From Mycobacteriales bacterium (GTDB lineage Bacteria; Actinomycetota; Actinomycetes; Mycobacteriales; CADCTP01), in NCBI GenBank assembly GCA_035995165.1, contig DASYKU010000098.1, forward strand, positions 18,928 through 82,927: a stretch of 64,000 nucleotides of DNA, in the 5' to 3' direction. The notes under the pieces were generated by a model that did no database searches, had not been told where the DNA came from, and saw only the letters and a list, made by a program, of their open reading frames with translations. This document shows, in pieces, positions 42,990-51,393 of the stretch (the stretch's first letter is position 1; the number at the start of each line of letters is the position of its first letter). The translations under genes and the position numbers were made by a program.

Positions 42990-44744
42990 ATGGCCCTGCT
43001 GGTGGACGACACCTCCACCCCCGAGGTCGAGGCACCGAAGCAGCGCCGGGACTGGCGGTCCCTGCTCGACCCGCGGTACGTGACGCTCGCGGTGGCCGGG
43101 CTGGTCGTCGCGTACCTGGCGCTGGTGCCGATCGGCACGATGGTCTACAGCAGCCTGCGGACGAACTTCCTCGGCATCGCGCCGGGCGCGTGGACCTTCC
43201 AGAACTACGTCGACACCTTCACCAGCGACGGCTTCGGCACGCTGGTGCTCAACTCGTTCGTGTACGCCGGCGCCACCGCGATCGTCTGCACGGTGCTCGG
43301 CTTCCTGCTGGCCTGGCTGGTCGCCCGCACCAACACCCCGGGCAAGGCGTTCGCCCGGATCGCGGCGCTGGTCCCGCTGATCGTGCCGGGCATCCTCAAC
43401 ACGGTGGCCTGGAGCCTGCTGCTGTCACCCCAGCGCGGCACCGGGAACGTCGCCCTGCGCGGCGCCGGGCTGCCCGCGTTCAACGTGTTCTCCCTGCACG
43501 GCATGATCTTCGTTCAGTCGATGCACGTGGTGCCGGTGGCGTACCTGATGGGCACGGCCGCGTTCGCCTCGATGGACTCGTCGCTGGAGGAGGCCTCGCT
43601 GGCCTCGGGGGCCTCGCCCTGGAAGACCTTCCGGGTGATCACGCTGCGGATGGCCCGCCCGGCGATGCTCTCGGCCGGGCTGCTGATGTTCATCCAGACG
43701 ATCTCGACGTTCGAGGTGCCGCAGCTGATCGGCGTGCCAGGGCGGCGGTTCGTGTTCGTCAGCCGGATCTACTCGGCGTTGCAGAACTTCCCGCCGGACT
43801 ACGGGACCGTCGGCGCCATCGGTATCTTCGTGCTGGTGATCGCGTCGCTCGGGCTCTGGCTGTCGCGCCGGCTGTCCGCGGCCTCGACCGTGCAGACCAT
43901 CACCGGCAAGGGTTTCCGGGCCACCGGGCAGGACATCGGCCGCTGGCGCTGGGCCGGGTTCGCGTTCTTCGTGCTGTTCTTCCTCATCGCGGTCGCGCTG
44001 CCGATCCTCATGCTGGTCTGGTCCTCGCTGCTGCCTGGCTTCGAGCAGCCGTCCTGGGGCGCCCTGCACCGGCTGACGTTCTCCAACTACACGCAGATCT
44101 TCGTCCGGCCCGGGCTGGTGAACTCGGTCAAGAACAGCCTCATCACCGCGGTCGCGTCCGGGCTGATCGTCACCGTGCTGAGCGCGCTGGTCGCGTACAT
44201 CACGGTGAAGACCAAGCTGCGCGGGCGCGGGTTGCTGGACGGGCTCGCGACCGTGCCGATCGCGGTGCCCAGCGTGGTCATGGGCGTCGGCATCCTCTAC
44301 TGGTACCTGGCCGCGCCGCTGCCGTTCCACCTCTACGGCACGCTCGCGATCCTCATCGTCGCGTTCGTGACGATCACCCTGCCGTACGGGATGCGCTACA
44401 TCGTCCCGGGCATGGCAGCGATCAAGGACGAGCTGGAGGAGGCCGCGACCGCCAGCGGGGCCGGCTGGTGGCAGGCGTTCCGGCGGATCTTCGTGCCGCT
44501 GCTGATGCCCTCGCTGCTGGCCGCGTTCCTCTACACGATGATCGTCTCGTTCCGGGAGGTGTCCGCGGCGATCTTCCTGTACTCGTCGGGCACCGAGGTC
44601 GTCTCGGTCCAGGTCTTCGACCTCTACTCCAACGGGTCCTACCCGGTGGTGGCGGCGCTCGGCGTCGTGCTCGTGCTCTTTCTCAGCATCCTCGCCGGTG
44701 GCGTGCGCCTGCTCACCCGCCGGTTCGGCATCAGGAACGGGTGA
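42990..44744 (+). CDS. ABC transporter permease, two-domain (FbpB/ThiP-like)
   Basis: This 584-residue permease consists of two fused 6-helix BPD_transp_1 modules. The first EAA loop is DSSLEEASLASGASPWKTF and the second is KDELEEAATASGAGWWQAF. Each EAA loop contacts one ATPase subunit. Duplicated permeases are typical of Fe3+, thiamine and phosphonate-type importers. ATG 42990 has GGAG 6 bases upstream; in-frame TTG 42978 and GTG 42987 are less likely. It is followed after 4 bases by the ATPase gene. Confidence 0.94.
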   Translation: MALLVDDTSTPEVEAPKQRRDWRSLLDPRYVTLAVAGLVVAYLALVPIGTMVYSSLRTNFLGIAPGAWTFQNYVDTFTSDGFGTLVLNSFVYAGATAIVCTVLGFLLAWLVARTNTPGKAFARIAALVPLIVPGILNTVAWSLLLSPQRGTGNVALRGAGLPAFNVFSLHGMIFVQSMHVVPVAYLMGTAAFASMDSSLEEASLASGASPWKTFRVITLRMARPAMLSAGLLMFIQTISTFEVPQLIGVPGRRFVFVSRIYSALQNFPPDYGTVGAIGIFVLVIASLGLWLSRRLSAASTVQTITGKGFRATGQDIGRWRWAGFAFFVLFFLIAVALPILMLVWSSLLPGFEQPSWGALHRLTFSNYTQIFVRPGLVNSVKNSLITAVASGLIVTVLSALVAYITVKTKLRGRGLLDGLATVPIAVPSVVMGVGILYWYLAAPLPFHLYGTLAILIVAFVTITLPYGMRYIVPGMAAIKDELEEAATASGAGWWQAFRRIFVPLLMPSLLAAFLYTMIVSFREVSAAIFLYSSGTEVVSVQVFDLYSNGSYPVVAALGVVLVLFLSILAGGVRLLTRRFGIRNG

Positions 44745-44748
44745 GTCG

Positions 44749-45882
44749 ATGATCAAGCTGACCGGGGTCGTCAAGCGGTACCGCGGGCGCGCGGTGTCCG
44801 CCAACGCCGTCGACGGCATCGACCTCGACATCCCCGAGGGCAAGCTGGTCACCCTGCTCGGCCCCAGCGGCTGCGGCAAGACGACCACGCTGCGGCTGAT
44901 CGCCGGGCTGGAACGGGCCGACGCCGGCGTCATCGAGATCGGCGGCCAGGTCGTCTCCGACCCCGGCCGCCGGGTCTACATCGGACCGCACCGGCGCCCG
45001 ATCGGGATCGTCTTCCAGTCGTACGCGATCTGGCCGCACATGACCGTGCTGCAGAACGTGATGTTCCCGCTGGTGGTGAGCAAGCCCCGGCCGCCGCGGG
45101 AGCAGGCCCGGCAGCAGGCGATGACCGCGCTGGACGCGGTGGGGCTGAGCGAGTTCGCCGACCGGCCGGCGCCGGCGCTGTCCGGCGGCCAGCAGCAGCG
45201 GGTCGCGCTGGCCCGGGCGCTGGTCCGCGAGCCCAAGGTGCTGCTGCTGGACGAGCCACTGTCCAACCTGGACAAGGGCCTGCGCGGCCGGATGCGGGAC
45301 GAGATCCGCGAGGTCCAGCAGCGCCTGGGCATCACCACCGTGTTCGTCACCCACGACCAGGACGAGGCGCTGGCGATCTCCGACGACGTGGTCGTGATGA
45401 ACAGCGGCAACGTGGTCGAGCGCGGGCTGCCGCAGGCGATCTACACCAGCCCGCAGGACGAGTTCACCGCCCGCTTCCTCGGCCTGTCCAACAACCTGCG
45501 CGGCGTGGTCGAGTCGGCCGGCCGCAACGGCGCGCTGGTCAACTGCGGCCGCCGGACGCTGCTCTGCCGCGGCGGGGTCACCGCCTCCCCCGGCGACGAG
45601 GTCAGCGTGTTCATGCGGCCGGAGAGCTTCCGGCTCTCCCGCCGGCAGCACTCGGACGAGGCCTGGCCCGGCACGATCGTGTTCTCGATCTACCACGGCG
45701 ACTGCTGGGACTACCACGTCCGGGTCGACGACGAGGTGCTCAAGGTCCGCGTGTACCAGGAGAAGATCGGCCTCTCCCACGGCGACGCGGTCTTCCTCGA
45801 ACCCGACCCGGACAGCGCGATCGTCATCTCCGGCCGCCGGGCCGTCGTCGCCGAGCCGGTCCCGGACCCGGCCGAGGTCTGA
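44749..45882 (+). CDS. ABC transporter ATP-binding protein (FbpC/PotA-like)
   Basis: This 377-residue ATPase has Walker A LLGPSGCGKTTTLRLIAGLE, Q-loop IVFQSYAIWPHMTV, signature LSGGQQQRVALARALV, Walker B VLLLDEPLSNLD and H-loop VFVTHDQDEAL. The C-terminal ~130 residues form a TOBE-type regulatory domain (EVSVFMRPESFRL). It powers the importer made with the two preceding genes. It starts at ATG 44749, immediately after the permease. The next gene follows after 23 bases, making it part of the same operon. Confidence 0.95.
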   Translation: MIKLTGVVKRYRGRAVSANAVDGIDLDIPEGKLVTLLGPSGCGKTTTLRLIAGLERADAGVIEIGGQVVSDPGRRVYIGPHRRPIGIVFQSYAIWPHMTVLQNVMFPLVVSKPRPPREQARQQAMTALDAVGLSEFADRPAPALSGGQQQRVALARALVREPKVLLLDEPLSNLDKGLRGRMRDEIREVQQRLGITTVFVTHDQDEALAISDDVVVMNSGNVVERGLPQAIYTSPQDEFTARFLGLSNNLRGVVESAGRNGALVNCGRRTLLCRGGVTASPGDEVSVFMRPESFRLSRRQHSDEAWPGTIVFSIYHGDCWDYHVRVDDEVLKVRVYQEKIGLSHGDAVFLEPDPDSAIVISGRRAVVAEPVPDPAEV

Positions 45883-45905
45883 TTTCCTACTGGACAGGAG
45901 AGTTC

Positions 45906-47369
45906 ATGCCGCGACCGCCGCTGGCCGCCCCCGGAGTGCCCGCGCCGCTGGCCGGGTTCGAGTACCCGGCCCCGCGCTTCCCGCGCTACCTGCTGCAGGA
46001 GCGCACCGACGACATCGAGGACCTGATGCCGTTGGCCCGGGCCCACGTCCGGCGGCGGTACGGCCGGTCCGCGCTCGGCGACATCCAGCCCGGCGACGAG
46101 CTGCTCATCGTCACCTTCCCGCACCAGAACGAGGTCGTGTTCGCGGCCCTGCGCCGGGCCCTGCTGGAGATCGGGGTCGGCAAGGTCGACCGGATCGACG
46201 TGACCGACCTCGGCATGGAGACCCGCGAGTACAGCGCGGCGGACGGCTGGCGCGAGATCACCGACCGGCTGCCGCCGATGATCGAGGAGGGCGTCGAGTT
46301 CAACGTCGCCGCGGCCGCGCTCAAGCGGTTCCTCGACGACCGTCCCGGCTACACCGGCGTCTACGCCGGCGAGGCCGGCCGCTCGCACTGGAAGCGGGCC
46401 GCGGGCAAGCGGATCCGCAACAACTGGGTCTACTCGACGTACGAGGACTTCATCGGGCGGGCGAACGGGGTGCCGGACGAGATCTGGCGGACCGTCGACC
46501 TGATGGTCGTCGACGCCTTCCGCAAGGCCGCCGCGGTCCGCATCACCAGCCCCGAAGGGACGGACATCGGCTGGGAGGTGACCGAGCAGCAGGCCGAGCT
46601 CTGGCCCCAGGGCGCGTACATCTCCGGGCACATCCTCGGGTCCACGATCCAGGGCATCCGCTTCGGGCACCCGGTGGAGACGTTCCTGCGCGAGGCGAAG
46701 ACCCTCATGCCCACGCTCAACGGCGTGATCGGCGGGACCTCCAACCACACCGGCTACTACCCGCACATCCAGGTCACGGTCGAGAGCGGCATGATCGCCG
46801 GCATCGAGGGCGGCGGCCGGTACGGCGACCTCTGGCGCGAGGTGGTCGAGCGCTACCGCGACACCCAGTACCCGGGCTTCCCGTACCGGGGCTGGCACTA
46901 CTTCAACGACTGCTCGATCGGCACGAACCCCAAGAGCTACCGGCAGATCGAGACGCTCTGGAAGTACAACGACTCCTGGACCAACCTGCCCGAGCGGGCC
47001 CAGGCCGGTGTCATCCACTTCGGCTTCGGCGCCGAGCACTGGGACAAGACCTTCCTGGACTACGCGAAGTCCAACAAGCTGCCGACGATGCACTTCCCGC
47101 ACGTGCACAACCTCTTCGCCACGTACGAGGTCAAGCAGCGTGACACCGGCGAGTGGGTCAAGCTCATCGACAAGGGCCGCATCGTCGCGCTCGACCACCC
47201 GCGGGTGGTCCGGCTGGCCAGCAGCCTCGGCGGCACCCACCACCTGGAGTACGACTGGATCCCGGCGCTGCCCGGCGTCAACCATCCCGGCGACTACCGG
47301 CGCGACTACGCGCCCGACCCGGTGTCCTGGATCCGGCGCGAACAGACCGGGGAGTTCGACCGTGGCTGA
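45906..47369 (+). CDS. M29 aminopeptidase-like/NicX-like protein
   Basis: This 487-residue protein has a C-terminal half resembling the aminopeptidase T (M29) fold: GVIGGTSNHTGYYPHIQVTV, ESGMIAGIEGGGRYGDLWRE, NDCSIGTNPKSYRQIE, GVIHFGFGAEHW and MHFPHVHN. M29-fold proteins include metallo-aminopeptidases and the Fe(II) enzyme 2,5-dihydroxypyridine dioxygenase (NicX). The metal-ligand set here is not clearly that of a peptidase. The N-terminal ~150 residues have no match I recognise. AGGAGA precedes ATG 45906. It is followed, with overlaps, by an AAA+ ATPase and a VWA protein, so it may be the client that pair activates. Function is inferred, not demonstrated. Confidence 0.6.
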   Translation: MPRPPLAAPGVPAPLAGFEYPAPRFPRYLLQERTDDIEDLMPLARAHVRRRYGRSALGDIQPGDELLIVTFPHQNEVVFAALRRALLEIGVGKVDRIDVTDLGMETREYSAADGWREITDRLPPMIEEGVEFNVAAAALKRFLDDRPGYTGVYAGEAGRSHWKRAAGKRIRNNWVYSTYEDFIGRANGVPDEIWRTVDLMVVDAFRKAAAVRITSPEGTDIGWEVTEQQAELWPQGAYISGHILGSTIQGIRFGHPVETFLREAKTLMPTLNGVIGGTSNHTGYYPHIQVTVESGMIAGIEGGGRYGDLWREVVERYRDTQYPGFPYRGWHYFNDCSIGTNPKSYRQIETLWKYNDSWTNLPERAQAGVIHFGFGAEHWDKTFLDYAKSNKLPTMHFPHVHNLFATYEVKQRDTGEWVKLIDKGRIVALDHPRVVRLASSLGGTHHLEYDWIPALPGVNHPGDYRRDYAPDPVSWIRREQTGEFDRG

Positions 47370-48165
47370 GGCTCCGTTCTATCTGTCCACAGGCGACGAG
47401 GTCGAGCTGTTCCTGGCCGCGTACGAGCAGCGGATCCCGGTGCTGCTCAAGGGCCCGACCGGCTGCGGCAAGACCCGCTTCGTGGAGCACATGGCCTGGC
47501 GGATCGCGCGCGAGCGGGAGCAGCCGGTGGACGAGCCGCTGGTCACCGTCACCTGCCACGACGACATGACCTCGGCCGACCTGGTCGGCCGCTACCTGCT
47601 GTCCGCCGACGGGACGAGCTGGCTGGACGGTCCGCTGACCCGGGCCGTCCGGACCGGGGCGCTGTGCTACCTGGACGAGGTGGTCGAGGCGCGCAAGGAC
47701 ACCACCGTGATCCTGCACGCGCTGACCGACCACCGCCGGATGCTGCCGATCGAACGGCTGGGCGAGACCGTCGCCGCGCACCCGGACTTCCTGCTCGTCG
47801 TCTCCTACAACCCCGGCTACCAGGCGACCGCGAAGGATCTCAAACCCTCGACCCGGCAGCGGTTCCTGGCCCTCCAGTTCGGCTATCCGGCGCCGTCGCT
47901 CGAGGCGGAGATCATCGCGCACGAGTCCGGTGTGGACGGTGCCACCGCTTCCCAGCTCGGCTTCCTGGCCAGCAAACTGCGCAACCTGGACGAGGCGGAC
48001 ATCATCGAGGGGCCGAGCACCCGGCTGCTGATCCACGTCGGCGCGCTGATCCGCAAGGGCGTGCCGGCCCAGCGGGCCTGCGACGTCGCGCTGGTGCAGG
48101 CGGTCAGCGACGACGCCGACGTGCAGGCCGCGGTCCGGGACGTCACCCGGGCCGTGCTCGCGTGA
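47362..48165 (+). CDS. MoxR-type AAA+ ATPase (CbbQ/NorQ-like)
   Basis: This 267-residue AAA+ protein has Walker A LLKGPTGCGKTRFVEHMAWR, Walker B ALCYLDEVVEARKD, sensor 1 Asn in VVSYNPGYQ and the arginine-finger segment PSTRQRFLAL. The family forms hexameric rings that, with a VWA partner, remodel and activate metalloenzymes: CbbQO for Rubisco, NorQD for nitric oxide reductase, CoxDE for CO dehydrogenase. GTG 47362 overlaps the upstream M29-like gene by 8 bases and its stop overlaps the VWA gene by 4. No Rubisco, NO reductase or CO dehydrogenase is encoded here, so the target is probably the M29-like protein. Confidence 0.92.
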   Translation: MAEAPFYLSTGDEVELFLAAYEQRIPVLLKGPTGCGKTRFVEHMAWRIAREREQPVDEPLVTVTCHDDMTSADLVGRYLLSADGTSWLDGPLTRAVRTGALCYLDEVVEARKDTTVILHALTDHRRMLPIERLGETVAAHPDFLLVVSYNPGYQATAKDLKPSTRQRFLALQFGYPAPSLEAEIIAHESGVDGATASQLGFLASKLRNLDEADIIEGPSTRLLIHVGALIRKGVPAQRACDVALVQAVSDDADVQAAVRDVTRAVLA

Positions 48166-50225
48166 GGCCGGACTTCGAGTCCTCCCAGCAGGCCCTCGGG
48201 CTCTACTACCGGGCGCTGGCCGGCCGGGCCGGCGAGCTCGTCCCGTACGACGACGACGCCGACCTCTGGCAGCACCCGGACACCGCGACCACGATCCGGC
48301 TGCCCGCGCGCGCCCCGATCGCGGAGCAGCGCGAGTGGTACCAGGTCGCGGTCACGCACCGGTCGCTGCACCACACGCTGGGCACGTTCGCGCTCGACCT
48401 GGACGCGCCGGAGCCGCTGTTCGCCCGCCGCCGGCCGGTGCTGCCGCCCTCCGACGCTCCCCCGCTGGAGCGGTTCGCCCGGCTGTTCGGCCGGACCGCG
48501 CTCGCGGTCGAGGTGTTCGCGGTGCTGGAGGACCTGCGGGTGGACGCGGCCGCGCTGCGGCTGTTCGCCGGCCTGGCCCCGGCGTACGAGCGGGTGCGGC
48601 AGCAGGCCCTGGCCGACCGGCCCGAGCTGGCCCTGCTGCCGCCGCGGGCCGCGGTCGCGGAGGCGCTGGTCCGCCTCAGCCTCGGCGCCCGCTCGGTGCC
48701 GGCGCCGGACGCCCTGCTCGGTCCACTGTCGACGGTGGTCTCGGTGGCCCGGCTGCTGGCCGACCCGCGGGCGAGCGCGGAGTCCTCGGCCGAAGCCGCG
48801 ATCCGGGTCTACGCGGTGCTGGCCGGGCTGCCCAACGTGGGCCCGATCCGGACCGCCCGGCCGGTGTCCTTCGACAGCCTCCAGTCCGATGTGGACGACC
48901 CGCGACTGACCGCGGCCACCGAGGAGCTTCGGCTGGAGGGCGACGAGGTCCTCGACGTCCGGCTGCCGCCGGTCCGCTACCGCGACGTCCCCGGCCCGCG
49001 GTACGCCGGCCAGGCCGCCTCCGGGATGCCGCTGCAGGAGGCGATCCTGCGGCTGACCCCGGACCTGTCCGAGTCCGAGGACGCCGACACCGACGGCTTC
49101 ACCGAGCGCTCGCTGCAGGCCGAGCGCGGCGGCGTCGACGTCACGGCGACCGAGCGGCCGCCGGAACCGCTGCCCCACGACCACGGTCCCGACCTCGACG
49201 ACCACCACCACGCCGCGCACGGCCGGCTGCACGCCGCCGGCCGGGACGAGTACGTCTACCCGGAATGGGATCAGCCCGCGGGCCACTACCTGCCGGACTG
49301 GTGCCTGGTCCGGGTCCGCCGGCCCCGGCCGGTGCGCTCCGACCGCCGGCACCGGCGGGCGCTGGCCCGGCACGGGCACCTGCTGCCGGGGCTGGTCTCG
49401 CAGCTGGAGCGGGTCCGGCCGGCCGGGCGGGAGCTCGTCCCGCGCCAGCCGTACGGGGACGACCTGGACCTCGACGCCTGCATCGACGCGCTGATCGACC
49501 TGCGCACCGGCGTCCAGCCGTCGCCCAACGTCTACGCGGCCCTGCGGGAACAGCGCCGGGACGTCGCGGTCGCGCTCGCGGTGGACCTCAGCTCGTCCAC
49601 GGCCGAGCGGCTGCCGCCGGACCCGGCCCGGCCCAGGCAGGTCGAGCGCATCCTGGACCTGCAGCGGGACGCGGTCAGCCTGCTGGCCGAGGCGCTGGAG
49701 CGGGTCGGCGACGGCTACGGCATCTACGGCTTCTCCGGCGGCGGCCGCGAGGACGTCCGGCTCTCGGTGGTCAAGGACCTCGACGAGCGGCGGTCACCGG
49801 CGATCCGGCACCGGCTGGAGGGGCTCGTCCCCGACCACACCACCCGGATGGGGCCGGCGATCCGGCACCTCACGGCCCGGCTGGCCCGCAGCGAGGCCGC
49901 GACCAAGGTGCTGCTGGTCGTCTCCGACGGCCGCCCGTACGACCTGGACTACGGCCAGCAGTACGGCGACGCCGGCGTGCTCGACTACGCCGTCGCGGAC
50001 ACCGCGAGGGCACTGGCCGAGGCCCGCGAGCGCGGCGTCCGGCCGTACCTGGTCACCGTGGACCCGGCGGGTGGGGACTACCTGAGCGAGATGTGCGACC
50101 CGCGCGAGTACCACGTCATCACCGACGCCCGGGACCTGCCGAAGGCGCTGGCCCAGCTGTACGTGGTCGCCCGGAGCTCCCGGGCGACCACGCCGCGGTC
50201 AGCCCCGAGCCACGGTCAGCCCTGA
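48162..50225 (+). CDS. von Willebrand factor A-domain protein (NorD/CbbO-like)
   Basis: This 687-residue protein has a helical N-terminal ~330 residues, an acidic His-rich linker (PHDHGPDLDDHHHAAHG) and a C-terminal VWA domain from about residue 465. The metal-ion-dependent adhesion site is complete: DxSxS in AVDLSSSTAE, Thr in TTRMGPAI and Asp in VVSDGRPYDLDYG. In CbbO and NorD this domain recruits the AAA+ ring to its client enzyme. Start GTG 48162 is coupled to the ATPase gene. The last codons lie in a 17-bp tandem repeat shared with the convergent cupin gene. Confidence 0.9.
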   Translation: MRPDFESSQQALGLYYRALAGRAGELVPYDDDADLWQHPDTATTIRLPARAPIAEQREWYQVAVTHRSLHHTLGTFALDLDAPEPLFARRRPVLPPSDAPPLERFARLFGRTALAVEVFAVLEDLRVDAAALRLFAGLAPAYERVRQQALADRPELALLPPRAAVAEALVRLSLGARSVPAPDALLGPLSTVVSVARLLADPRASAESSAEAAIRVYAVLAGLPNVGPIRTARPVSFDSLQSDVDDPRLTAATEELRLEGDEVLDVRLPPVRYRDVPGPRYAGQAASGMPLQEAILRLTPDLSESEDADTDGFTERSLQAERGGVDVTATERPPEPLPHDHGPDLDDHHHAAHGRLHAAGRDEYVYPEWDQPAGHYLPDWCLVRVRRPRPVRSDRRHRRALARHGHLLPGLVSQLERVRPAGRELVPRQPYGDDLDLDACIDALIDLRTGVQPSPNVYAALREQRRDVAVALAVDLSSSTAERLPPDPARPRQVERILDLQRDAVSLLAEALERVGDGYGIYGFSGGGREDVRLSVVKDLDERRSPAIRHRLEGLVPDHTTRMGPAIRHLTARLARSEAATKVLLVVSDGRPYDLDYGQQYGDAGVLDYAVADTARALAEARERGVRPYLVTVDPAGGDYLSEMCDPREYHVITDARDLPKALAQLYVVARSSRATTPRSAPSHGQP

Positions 50226-50263
50226 GCCACGGTCAGCCCCGAGCCGCGGTCAGCCCCGAGCCG
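50196..50263. repeat. four 17-bp tandem repeats at converging gene ends
   Basis: Four head-to-tail units of CGGTCAGCCC(C/T)GAGCC(A/G) start at 50196, 50213, 50230 and 50247. They span the VWA stop codon (50223-50225) and the cupin stop codon (50250-50252). Because 17 is not a multiple of 3, changes in copy number would move the stop codons of both proteins. Confidence 0.85.
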
Positions 50264-51275
50264 CGCCGGCCAGCTCCGACTCGAACTCCGGGGCGTTCTC
50301 GAAGTAGTGGACGTTGTCGTAGCCCAGGGTCTTGAAGACCCGGTTCTGGGAGGAGAGCAGGTGCAGCGGGCTGCCGTCGGCCGCGAAGTGCTGGGCGATC
50401 GTGTTCTGCGGGACGTAGAGCGTGTCGCCAGGGCGGATCTCGTGCCGGGTCGGCTCCTTGGCGATGCGCGCGTAGTACTTCTCCGCGATCTCGGCCTGGA
50501 CCTCCCAGTGCAGCGAGTAGCCCTCGCCGTCGAGCACGTAGAGGATCTCGTCGGCCATCTTCCAGTGCTTGCCCGACCGGCTGCCGGCCGGGATCGTCAG
50601 CTCGAAGACGTCGACGCCGAACTGCCGGTTCTGCGTCATCCCGGCCGCGTTCATCACCCGCATCCGGCCCATCGGCGTGGTCTCCCAGACCCCGTCCTCG
50701 GACGTGACGACCTTCTGCCGGTCCAGCACGCCCGGGGTCCAGATGTGACCCCACTCCGAGCGCTCCTCGAACTCGTCCGGGCGCTCGATCGGGCCGCTGC
50801 GGCCCTGCTGGATCAGGCCCAGGAACATCCAGGTGCACTTGGCCTTCATGACCAGCGCGACGGCCTTCTCGTCGTACGGGTTGTAGTGCCGGTGCACCGA
50901 GTCGGTGTGGACGAAGACGAGATCGCCCTGCTTCCAGTCGTAGCGCTGGTCGTCGTGGATCTCGTACCCGCGGCCCTCCAGGATGTAGAAGGCGGCTTCG
51001 TTCTGGTGGCCGTGCCCGTTGTTCGCGCTGTCCGGGGGCAGCTCGACGAAGTGGACCTGGATGGTCTGGGTCAGGAAGGGGTCGTCCCCCGGGCCGACCC
51101 GCCACCAGGTACGGGACTTCGCCGAGTCGCCGGAGTGCGCGGCGTTGTCGCCGGTGTCGACCACGACATCGTTGTCGCGGACCCGGGGCGCCTCGAGCTG
51201 CCGGTTGCGGAACTCGTTGAGGCCGTACGTCTCCGAGGTGAGTCCGCGGACGAACACGCGTCCCTTCTTGCCCAT
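50250..51275 (-). CDS. bicupin protein, gentisate-dioxygenase-like fold
   Basis: This 341-residue protein has two cupin barrels. The first carries NGHGHQNEAAFYILEGRGYE and HTDSVHRHYNP, giving the His-His-Glu...His metal site. The second carries SGKHWKMADEILYVLDGEGY and QNTIAQHFAADG, with a less complete ligand set. Bicupins of this layout include ring-cleaving gentisate and salicylate dioxygenases, but non-dioxygenase members exist. The promoter region carries operator E and a TATAGT -10 box. It is divergent from the decarboxylase-family gene. Confidence 0.82.
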   Translation of the reverse strand: MGKKGRVFVRGLTSETYGLNEFRNRQLEAPRVRDNDVVVDTGDNAAHSGDSAKSRTWWRVGPGDDPFLTQTIQVHFVELPPDSANNGHGHQNEAAFYILEGRGYEIHDDQRYDWKQGDLVFVHTDSVHRHYNPYDEKAVALVMKAKCTWMFLGLIQQGRSGPIERPDEFEERSEWGHIWTPGVLDRQKVVTSEDGVWETTPMGRMRVMNAAGMTQNRQFGVDVFELTIPAGSRSGKHWKMADEILYVLDGEGYSLHWEVQAEIAEKYYARIAKEPTRHEIRPGDTLYVPQNTIAQHFAADGSPLHLLSSQNRVFKTLGYDNVHYFENAPEFESELAGAARG

Positions 51276-51346
51276 GCTGGCTCGCTTCCCCGGCGCTGCA
51301 CCGCGCCGTGCTCTGTCCGATCCCGGACCCGGCCGCTACCCTGCCC

Positions 51347-51375
51347 ACTATAGGGCTGATGGACAGACCAATCTA
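51347..51375 (-). promoter_or_regulatory. promoter of the bicupin gene
   Basis: On the minus strand TAGATT and TATAGT are 17 bases apart, with operator E in the spacer. The string AGATTGGTCTG-N8-CCCTATA is shared, with identical spacing, with the promoter region of the FadR-type gene at 63511-63539. Confidence 0.6.
51360..51370. promoter_or_regulatory. candidate FadR/GntR operator E
   Basis: TGGACAGACCA (minus strand TGGTCTGTCCA) differs by one base from the FadR-type TGGT-N3-ACCA palindrome. It lies between the bicupin gene and the decarboxylase-family gene and may control both. Confidence 0.55.
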
Positions 51376-51393
51376 GAGATGACGAGGTCGCCC

